From assembly GCA_036940085.1 (NCBI GenBank), contig JALLBK010000515.1, positions 1 through 23,380 on the forward strand: 23,380 nucleotides of DNA, read 5' to 3'. The position numbers and the translations under genes were made by a program. The notes under the pieces were generated by a model, which worked only from the letters and a program-made list of their open reading frames with translations, was not told where the DNA came from and did not search any database. The DNA comes from Discostella pseudostelligera (taxonomy: Eukaryota > Bacillariophyta > Thalassiosirophyceae > Thalassiosirales > Thalassiosiraceae). Positions 1 to 8,240 of this stretch are shown piece by piece; the first letter of the stretch is position 1, and every line of letters begins with the position of its first letter.

Positions 1-129
1 AGTGGTAGATAGTGGTATTAGCAGCAGCGACCATAGTAGACTCAGCCGTAGACGTAGCAGATTAAGGCATCCACACCGCTGAACTCATCTCTACCATTAT
101 CAGAGCATTAAAAGTAAGCCACGACAACC

Positions 130-1302
130 ATGCCTACGCCGATGCCGACGGTGGAGACACCGCTCCTCTCACCCCTCGACAAGGAAGTGCCACCAAACTT
201 ACTTATTGCCTCGTCGACAATTCCCAATACTAACAACATCAGCAGCAGCAACAACGGACATGAACTACATTTCTATAACCCGTCTACCATCTTGGATATA
301 TCGAGGGAGGTGGCATTTGCATATCTGATTTTATTAACGGGGGGTGCCATCGATTATGTACCGCCGACTGCTCTGGTGGAGGTGGAGGGAGGCGGGGTGG
401 TAGCGCCATCTTCGTCTATGCAACAACAACCGCAATCGCAAACTGAATCAATTTCTCCACTTTTTGTGCTAACTGAGCAAGGGTGTAGCAACAGCAGCAG
501 CAGCAATACAACGACGAGTACCACCACCAATCTCAATGACGAGTCAGCCTCCCTCGCCTACGCTGCCATTGTCGATGGCAATGTCTTACATGCCTGCTTT
601 GGTTTAAAGATTGCACCCAATGGACGACTTTCCAACACAGCAGCCACTTCCAAGAATGTGGGCAACGCACCATCACGGTCATCGGCCTACTCGTTATTTT
701 GCTGCTTTCCCCTCGGCGGTGGTGCATCCTCTCCCACACTCGATGCATTACATTTAGTATTGTCCAATCTGTCAAGCAATCGGACAAAGATGCAACATTT
801 GGCGGAGATATTACGAGAGGTTCGAGAATTGCACATTGAATCGTCAATTGCTGGAGGCAGTGCTGGTGCCGGTGCCTTGTACACAACTAGTACCAAAGCA
901 CCATTGCATTTACAAGTCATTCATGCCTATATTCATTGCTTCACATCCATTGTACGATATCACGATGCGAAGAAGATTATTGTAAGCAGTGGCGCTTCCT
1001 CCTCCTCTTCTTCTTCTAAGAAACGCAAAGCCAACATCTGTTCACGGTTGCTCAAGAAGATAAATCCACTATCCCGAAAGAAAAAGAATGCCGATCCAAG
1101 GTTGGAACAATTGCGCATTGACACACTCCACGATATCGAAATGGGATTTCATGGATTGAAAGAAGACATTTGGGAGAGTTTGGAGAAGATGGCGACAGAG
1201 ACATCGTTTACTGGATGTGCATCGTTGGAGGAATCGACTGCTTCTTCGGGAGTGGAACGAGAGGAGACGAAGGGATACGATAATTTAGTATTAGGAGAAT
1301 AG
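130..1302 (+). CDS. Hypothetical Ser/Asn-rich protein
   Basis: Single open frame of 390 codons with an ATG in good context (acaaccATG). I do not recognise the family. The first ~180 residues mix low-complexity Ser/Asn/Thr/Gln stretches (about 110-135) with short hydrophobic segments such as FAYLILLTGG near residue 63. Residues ~205-290 look helical, with regularly spaced Leu, and resemble a folded domain. A poly-Ser tract (~295-304, encoded by a tcc/tct microsatellite) leads into a strongly basic patch, KKRKANICSRLLKKINPLSRKKK, shown here only by its ends KKRK and SRKKK (~304-328). That patch could be a nuclear or nucleolar signal or a membrane-association patch. The C-terminal ~60 residues are acidic and helical. 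No signal peptide is evident. The stop is followed by 285 nt before the next gene on the same strand. Coding status is well supported by length; function is unknown. Confidence 0.75.
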   Translation: MPTPMPTVETPLLSPLDKEVPPNLLIASSTIPNTNNISSSNNGHELHFYNPSTILDISREVAFAYLILLTGGAIDYVPPTALVEVEGGGVVAPSSSMQQQPQSQTESISPLFVLTEQGCSNSSSSNTTTSTTTNLNDESASLAYAAIVDGNVLHACFGLKIAPNGRLSNTAATSKNVGNAPSRSSAYSLFCCFPLGGGASSPTLDALHLVLSNLSSNRTKMQHLAEILREVRELHIESSIAGGSAGAGALYTTSTKAPLHLQVIHAYIHCFTSIVRYHDAKKIIVSSGASSSSSSSKKRKANICSRLLKKINPLSRKKKNADPRLEQLRIDTLHDIEMGFHGLKEDIWESLEKMATETSFTGCASLEESTASSGVEREETKGYDNLVLGE

Positions 1303-1587
1303 AATGGTTCCCCCACTGATCAGGCAGTTGTAGGAATAGAATAAGCTGTTGATAGAGGTAGCCACATTGGCATTAGGTACCATACTATCTTCCATGGACT
1401 CGACTAATTTAACCTACACGTGGCAATGATTTGGCGGGAGACGATAGTGAGTCATCGCCGCCCGGTCATCGTCAACACTTGCCGATGCCGTCGAGAGGCC
1501 GATGCATGCCATCTAGAGAGAGGAGAGAGATACAGTGGTATGATAGATAGTGAAACGGATCGGTGCAATTCATAATTTCACGCCATC
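1303..1587. other. Intergenic spacer with one E2F-like site
   Basis: No open frame of note. It holds the 3' flank of the upstream gene and the promoter of the PsbP-domain gene. TTTGGCGGGAG at 1430-1440 matches the E2F-type core. A GA-rich run (gagagaggagagaga) lies at about 1514-1530. Nothing else is recognised. Confidence 0.5.
1430..1440 (+). promoter_or_regulatory. E2F-like motif TTTGGCGGGAG
   Basis: The 11-mer fits the E2F/DP core (TTTSSCGC-type, TTTGGCGGGA variant). It lies about 148 nt upstream of the ATG at 1588. A single copy can arise by chance. It is listed because the same core recurs in three other intergenic regions of this window. Confidence 0.3.
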
Positions 1588-2457
1588 ATGCAATTTCGAC
1601 CATTGCTTATCTTCCTCGCTCTGCTGCGGGGGTCAGCTTCCTTCGTAATCCCATCGTCTTTCCCGATTGCCAAAGATGGAATTACCAACGTTCGAGCATA
1701 CTCCAACCGCCACCACCTTCGCTCACGCTCACATGATGATGATGATGTAGAAGTCACCGATAGTATCGTCGACGATCAAAGTAATACCCTCTTGCCACGC
1801 CGATCATTTTGGAGGCGTTCACTCTCCACACTCGCTGGAGCGTACACTCTATCAACGATTTCTCCCATCTCCACCTCCTATGCTGCCGAAATTACAACAC
1901 CCAAAATGGAAACGTACAATGATATCGACTATGGCTTTCATCTCTCCATCCCATCATCGTGGGAGAATACCGAACAGAAATTATCAGGTAGACGCAAGGC
2001 ATTATTCTTCACTGACCCAACATCCAAAGATGCAGATTCGGGAACTATTGAAACATTCGGGTTTGTAGCCTACACACCCGTTCGGGATGATTTTACCTCC
2101 TTGGCGTCGTTTGGATCAGTGGAGAATGTAGCCCAAATGACTATTTTGCCCAAGGGAGATTTGGCAGGACAAAATGATGATTCGAAAATGGTATCGGCCA
2201 TTAGTAAGAATAATGCATACTATTTTGATTATATTGCCACACCGGTGGTACCCATCGCGGCTGGAGAATCATCATCGTCAGGTGCATTGACGAAGAAGTT
2301 GAAGCCGCAGCATTTTCGGACAATATTTACATTGTTGCCGTTGAAGAATTCCGCGGGCATGACATTGGTAACGATTACTTTGCAAACTTCCGAGGAGAGA
2401 TATGGTACTGTGAGGGGATTGTTTGATAATATTATTGACTCGTTTGGAAAGAATTGA
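1588..2457 (+). CDS. PsbP-domain protein, thylakoid lumen
   Basis: A 289-residue single-exon protein with three stacked targeting signals. Residues 1-17 form an ER-type signal peptide (LLIFLALL core) ending at SASFV (16-20), with the Phe expected after cleavage in diatom plastid proteins. Residues ~20-68 are a basic, Ser-rich transit segment. Twin arginines at 71-72 (LPRRSFWRRS) precede a hydrophobic stretch ending SYAA|E near residue 100, a Tat-type lumen signal. Residues ~105-289 match the PsbP fold: YGFHLSIPSSWE near the start, FTDPTS, ETFGFVAYTPVRDDFTSLASFGSVE, and a C-terminal LVTITLQTSEERY...LFDNIIDSF. PsbP-like and PPD proteins of this family assemble or stabilise photosystem complexes. 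Which PPD subgroup this is cannot be told. It converges with the GDS-family gene, with only 49 nt between stops. Confidence 0.85.
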   Translation: MQFRPLLIFLALLRGSASFVIPSSFPIAKDGITNVRAYSNRHHLRSRSHDDDDVEVTDSIVDDQSNTLLPRRSFWRRSLSTLAGAYTLSTISPISTSYAAEITTPKMETYNDIDYGFHLSIPSSWENTEQKLSGRRKALFFTDPTSKDADSGTIETFGFVAYTPVRDDFTSLASFGSVENVAQMTILPKGDLAGQNDDSKMVSAISKNNAYYFDYIATPVVPIAAGESSSSGALTKKLKPQHFRTIFTLLPLKNSAGMTLVTITLQTSEERYGTVRGLFDNIIDSFGKN

Positions 2458-2506
2458 AGTGCATTTCCGGGGTGATTGTTGGGAAATTTTGTGCATGTGT
2501 TGTGTA

Positions 2507-4564
2507 TCAAAATGCTGCGAGCAACGGAGTTAGTAATATTGATAAGCGTTCAAATGCTGCCTCAAACAATTGTGGAATGTAGCATACGTGGGTGCCTTTG
2601 AACATGAGTGACAGAGCGTTAATGAATAATGAGAATCGCCAGTACTTCTAAACATAACATGCCATCTCCGAAACTTACAATCCATATCATCGGTATGCCA
2701 CCACTCTACATCAAATACATTGAAGATGTTCCAACGATATATCGTTCCAGTTACCTGTTCATGCAACTGGCTCAATCGCAAACGTTCGTTATCTATCCGG
2801 TGCGTGCAATTGTTGGCCCGCCAAAAATTGTAGATTGTTTGGTACTCAACATCAGCAATTGGGTTGACAGTACAGCGATGTCGATACTGACTGCAATCAG
2901 TCTTCTGAACATTGGCGCGACATAGCTTTGAAAATGCAGCATCATATTCGTTATTGTATTCTTGCTCTTTGAGGGTAGCATCCTTATCAATGGGCGAACA
3001 AGTATGTTCCTTCTCCAAATTTAACCAAGCACCATGATAATGACCATCGCTCGTGGCAAAATGTTGTGGCAATGCCGATCTCCAAACCGCAATACGACGA
3101 TGTGCTGATGCTGTGAAATTGGATAAATATGTAATCGCGGCGAGCATGTCGTCAAATAGACTATGCCCCGTACCTTTGTTTGTATGATTTCCGTCGGAGC
3201 TGTAATGCAAGCCGAAATTCTGAACGATTATGTTGCAATCTTCCATGAAATCGACATTCCATGGACTCCATCCTGATTGTGTAGAATAACCATCAGAGTT
3301 TAGATTTCATCGGTTAATATATGGTAGAAGGCAAAAACGTTGTTTACTGGCACTCACCGTAAGACATGAAGTAACGTATTCTAGCAAACTTTCGATCCTT
3401 GAATACCGCCTTTGTCTCCAATATCGAATGCATAGACCTGTTACCAAATCCTCCTGGTGGTGGTCTATTCGCATAGATAAATGCATGCCCTTCATCCAAT
3501 GGTGGTCGACGTCCCTGCATAAACCAATCATGACTATTTCCAGCCTCAAAAGTAGCATGCACTACCGGTATCTCCCGCGTCACCACCAATACCAACCCAC
3601 CATCCTGCTCATCGTCAGGAGAGTATTGTTGATGTAATTGATCCATCCTGCGTAAATTGTTATGCATGGCCATGTAAATTTGATATTCTACACTGTCTCC
3701 CACGAAGCAGATTGTGGCATTGGCATTGGCTATCCGTCTTGCTAGTCGGAGCGTAGGACTGGTTTGGAAGTAATCATGGATAGTCTTGGGAAGAGAAGAG
3801 TCGATTTTTGTGGTAATGGATGCAACACCGGATAATGTGGATGAAGTATTGTAAAACCAAACAGAATGAGATGGTTGAAATGACGTAACACCACATCCAC
3901 ATTGATGTCCAAGTACGGAGTTGTACATTTCATATTTGTTCGAGCGTGTGCATGTACCAAATGATGTGTTATTTGATGTGCGTTTGTCTCCATGGATCCA
4001 TTTCATTTCTTCGGGAAAGTACAGATATGGAATTGATGGATCCTTTGCGATGGAGGATGGAATGTTGTCCGAGAATGCGTGATGCCAAGCGCCATTTTGG
4101 TGAGACATGAGATGCTGACAAGTAGTTGACCATGTCGAAACCGATTCATCTGCTCCCAATTTTGAATTATGTGAACCTGACACTGACACTGCTTCTGTTG
4201 TCGGGGTGTTATTCACCATGATATTATTGTCGTATCTATCTTCGCTTATTGTCAGATAGGACAAGATTGTAAAATTGATAGCGCACACGAGGAATGCTAA
4301 GAATGCACCGCCGTAGATGAGGCATTTCTTACGAGTTGATGGGTTCATCGTCCCTCCTCCACCTCCAAACGTCGCATTGGTTTCTCCTACTTCATTACCA
4401 TAATGGCCAACAAGTTTGTCATGGAGCCTTGGGAGCAGTTGTGTAGTGTCGTCGTGCCCGTAACACCACGGGATGGTGTTCATACGGCGGCGGCGGCCAT
4501 CTATCTGCGGCCGGCCATGGTCATGGTCATCGTGAATGAAGCTCATGGTATCTAGAGTCACCAA
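2507..4564 (-). CDS. PC-esterase/TBL-like GDS-family type II membrane protein
   Basis: Spliced model on the minus strand: exon 1 4564-3358, exon 2 3272-2679, exon 3 2595-2507, giving 629 aa. Intron 1 (3357-3273, 85 nt) starts GTGAGT and intron 2 (2678-2596, 83 nt) starts GTAAGT; both end in AG and both are phase 1. Without intron 2 the frame runs to 2530 and loses the catalytic end; with it the protein reads MDCTHVCYIPQ. One membrane helix (CLIYGGAFLAFLVCAINFTI, ~92-111) follows a cytosolic tail. Diagnostic residues are CFVGDSVEYQ (nucleophile Ser of the GDS block), SYGGWSPWNVDF then NIIVQNFGLHY, and the C-terminal D-C-T-H Asp/His block. The Golgi TBL/PMR5, Cas1p and PC-esterase families share this layout and act in O-acylation or de-acylation of glycans. 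The substrate is unknown. Start could also be the Met at codon 7. Confidence 0.72.
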
Positions 4565-4831
4565 AAAGTCGACTCGACTCTATTCGCACACGTGCACTTT
4601 GCGCTATCTGTGTTAAGTATCTTTTTTAATTTCAAAGTTTAATTTCAAAATTCCATAAGTATCTTTTTCAATTTCAAATTTCAAAAATACTTAAGTATCT
4701 TTCTGAATATTTATCGCTTTGGCTTTGCGCTCTCTCACTCTTTCGCTTCCACCTTCCATCCACCTTCCACCTCACCAAACCAATGCCAATGCGGCCGGTC
4801 TCGTGCCATGAGATAGTAGGTCAGTAGGTCC
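4565..4831. promoter_or_regulatory. Divergent promoter region with AT-rich repeats
   Basis: A 267-nt spacer between the divergent starts at 4564 (-) and 4832 (+). It contains a palindromic G-box CACGTG at 4589-4594 and, at 4614-4705, three copies of TAAGTATCTTT followed by AT-rich sequence. The remainder is pyrimidine-rich (4730-4790). Probably holds both promoters. Confidence 0.5.
4614..4705 (+). repeat. Three degenerate direct repeats TAAGTATCTTT
   Basis: Copies start at 4614, 4656 and 4692 (spacing 42 and 36 nt). The first two continue as TTTYAATTTCAAA; the third diverges after TTCT. The block is much richer in A+T than the flanking DNA. It may be a promoter element array or nucleosome-free region; no function is shown. 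Confidence 0.6.
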
Positions 4832-7288
4832 ATGGCCATGCATGGTAGATCGAGGAGACGAATAGCTAGAGAGAGTCCTATGAGAACGACTGAGTCTGTA
4901 ACGGATATTATGTCAGATTCCACAGTGCTCCGAAAACGAGGGGGTGGCAACTCGCCGTCGCCGACACATCAAGGCGCCAAGGCCAAAATCTCCACCCATC
5001 ATCGTTCCTACCCCGATGATAACGACATCGAAATGATAATGACAGGCGCGTCGAGAGGCAGTGGCGTAGTACGGCGTCACTTCCCATTCATCCTTAAAGT
5101 GTCGAGCACTGTACTTCTGATTGCTGGATTATTCAGAATCCTTGTCAGTCCTCCTCGTAGCGACATCGTCGATGAAAAGACAACTCAAACTATGGGTTCC
5201 ATGGATATCTTATCCACTGTTCCACTAGGGTTTACTCTCGACATACCAACAAACTTGGGTGCTATTGAAATATACTTGGATTCACGACGTATTCGCTCCA
5301 TTGGCAATGTTGTGAAATCATTCCACTCTACAACTACACCAAAGGACGCCGATGATGATAATGATGCTTCCAACAAACTACGACAACACGTCTTCGGTAC
5401 ATGTGACATTAAAGATCATGGAGAGAATGTACTGGGTCATGCATTTAGTCTCGAAAATGCCGATTCTATGGACTCCTCCATTCATCTATCTCCTGGAGAG
5501 CACATTATTGGAATTCATCATCGAGAGCACAAGAATGAGCCTCTTGTACCCTATGCTCACATGACAGTTAATGTGGATGCTCCACCGGAATTAGTCCTTG
5601 ACGAATCCACCTTCTTTCACAAATCACCGTACGAAACTGCATACAAACTAGCACTAACTGAGATCGGAAACAATATAGCCTGCAATCATTTCGTGGCTGG
5701 AACTGGCTGGTCTCAATTATGGACACGTGATACCTCCTATGCTGCCGAATTGGGAGCGTCAATCTTGCACCCCGATATTGTAAAGCAGAGTCTAATGGCA
5801 AGTGTGGAGAAATGGAAAAATAAGAAGGAGGTTTGGCTACAAGATACATGCGGACATTTTGGTGGATGGCCAAATCTATCGGATGCAATTGTGGGTGTGA
5901 GAGGTGCATGGTCGTTGTATCTGGTTACGGGGGATAAAGAGTGAGAGGATTTTGTCGTCATGGTTCGTTCGCCCCGTTTGTTCTAACTTGCATCTCCTTC
6001 CCTCAAACAATTCGTCAGATTCTTAGAGTGGGCGTATGAAGTGACAATTGCTAGTCTTCAACGGGCCGAGGAAGAAGTGCTGGATAGGCATAGTGGACGT
6101 GAGTGCATGTTGTTTTGACCATCAATCACCACCCAGCACTACCTAATCATACATTCTTTATGTTGCATGCACAAGCAGTATTTCTCGGTTGCTCTAGTTT
6201 TCTGGAGTCGAACAGTGGCTATCCTGAAAAGTATGAAGATGATGGCGAGCTTGTGGGGTTGACCAAGGTGAATTCATCAAACTTTGTCTGCGTGTCTTCT
6301 TGCATCCAAATTTACCTTCTTCTCATCGATGTTGCAAACTCATCTCTTTTCATCGCAAGGCGCTGAGCACAAATATGTTATATTATTCTGGATACAAGTA
6401 TGCATCGAAAATGGGGAAAGAACTAGGAATATTTGATGTCTCAATCGAGGACTTGGAGGACAAGGCGAACTTGCTTAAAAGTTCTATTCAGAGCCGGTGA
6501 GTTCATGCATGTCCACTGATTTTTGGCCAAACATTGACATTCCTATTGGAAAGACTAATTAATCTTTTATGGTGAACGATTGACTTCTTAGTTTGTGGTC
6601 GCCGACAAAGAAGAACTACGCCTACTTTGAGGATGAGTATGGTATGCTCGTCGACACTACCGAAGGCCTCGGTACATCCCTTGCTCTGCTCGAATTTGAT
6701 GACGACGATAGAAATGAAATGATGCTGAAATCAACATACACTACAGACTATGGAATAACGTGCCTGTGGCCTCCGTTTGAGTACTCAGCGGGTTTCACGG
6801 AATGGAGGATTCCTAGACATTATCATAATGGTCGCCTTTGGCCTTTTGTGCAAGGATATTGGGCGATGGCAGTGGCACAACACAGACGAGATGATTTGCT
6901 ATCTGAAGCATTGCAAGGCATTACATTGCTGTCACAGAAGGGTAATACTTTCGCTGAATTCTACAACCTGACAGGAACATTCCCGAAAGAACGACGGTCC
7001 CAACTTTGGAGTGCAACCGGTTACGTATCGATGATATATCATGGGGTGTTTGGTATCCGGCTAGAATTAGACGGCATCCGATTCAATCCAATGAAGCCCG
7101 CAAAGTTGTTTCAAGCTCCGATAATTCACCTCAACAACTTGCAATACCGTGAAATGATTCTGAATATTCATCTCCATGGCCACGGCACTACTGTCCAATC
7201 GTTTGCAGTGAATGGTGTGAAACAAAACGAGCCATTCATTGGATCCGACAAAGCAGGCATTATTGATGTCCACATTGCCTTGAGTTGA
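4832..7288 (+). CDS. Membrane-anchored six-hairpin glycosidase-like protein
   Basis: Five exons: 4832-5940, 6019-6098, 6179-6267, 6360-6496, 6592-7288. They give 2112 nt and 703 aa. All introns are GT-AG with GTGAG or GTGAAT donors and lengths 78, 80, 92 and 95 nt. The joins restore continuous sequence such as GDKEFLEWAYE, SGLFLGCSSF, GLTKALSTNM and QSRLWSPTKK. A basic N-terminal tail is followed by one hydrophobic segment near residues 83-107, predicting a type II membrane protein. Residues ~265-703 resemble (alpha/alpha)6-barrel glycosidases of the amylo-alpha-1,6-glucosidase/GH63 type: WTRD at 297-300, WPNLSDAIVGVRGAW, and YHNGRLWPFVQGYW near 549-562, then FAEFYNLTG and SATGYVSMIYHGVFGI. 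Substrate and exact GH family cannot be fixed from sequence alone. Met codons 3, 17 and 27 are alternative starts. Confidence 0.72.
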
Positions 7289-7324
7289 TATTTCCGCAAA
7301 GCATTCTACCGTATTTGATAGAAT
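7289..7324. other. 36-nt convergent gap
   Basis: Only 36 nt separate the stop codon of the glycosidase-like gene from that of the multi-domain sulfotransferase-like gene on the other strand, so their 3' UTRs must overlap. Confidence 0.7.
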
Positions 7325-8240
7325 CTAGTTCTCCTTTGTCTTCTTCTTCCTTCTCTTCGTCGTTTTCGTCCTCTTCTTCTTCTTTGATTCCGGATGGAGC
7401 TTGTAGTTGACATTCTTCCTGCCCCACAGTTTCTTATCAATATCAAATATTTCCGACATTCGCGCTCCGATGGTCGAGTCTTCAATGTCAATTTCCACAA
7501 GTCTATTCGCTGGCACAATCCTACGGACACGTCGCACATGCTTGCAAAAGAAATCAGTGAAATTTTGTAGGCTACCCACTCCCAGATGTTTGCGGGCGAT
7601 ACTATTAGTGACAAACAACCGATCCTTCAAAAACGCGATATTATGGTGGGCGGGCCAGTTCGATATGCTTTGATACCATCCTTCCATGCTCCGAAAGGTG
7701 AGCAAGAATGTAGCATTCGGGTACCCGGAGACGAGATTCTCCAGCAAGTCAATCTGAGGGAAATGATATATTCCATTTATGCCGCCGTCGATTTGCGAGT
7801 ACACATCGGCCCTTGGGCACAGTTCTAATGGTAGCACTCCCGCTTGGACAGATCGATTAATACACTGCGCGCATTTTGTAATCCTCATCTCATTGCTATC
7901 TTCTGGGCATAACCAGTGCGTTGACTCATAGCCGGCACTCTCAAAGAAAGCATGAATAGAGCTGAAACAACGACGATGTGAGATTGATGAGATAAATCAC
8001 GCTATTAGAAAGGGACATGATTTGCTCACGTCGATCCCATTTTGGGAAACCCTGCACGCACAAGTCAATAAGTTACCGGCGATTGACGAACCGAAGAAGG
8101 AACGTAAGACGTCAAAGGTTGGCAAAACACAAAGGTTGCTGTATCTGGCAAGCAAATATTGATATCTCACCGAGATTGATCACCGGGAAAGACAGTTTTC
8201 CATACATCGATGGAGGAATAGTCTCATTCCGAGCTCGTAA
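7325..8240 (-). other. Sulfotransferase-like domain 4 and basic tail
   Basis: Microexon 8051-8030 codes for GFPKMGST; exon 7961-7325 gives SIHAFFESAGY, FLLTFRSMEGWYQSISNW and RLVEIDIEDSTIGARM. Cofactor motifs look intact. The domain ends at KLHPE and is followed by about 21 residues that are mostly Lys/Arg/Thr, encoded by a purine-rich run on this strand (7325-7385). Confidence 0.7.
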
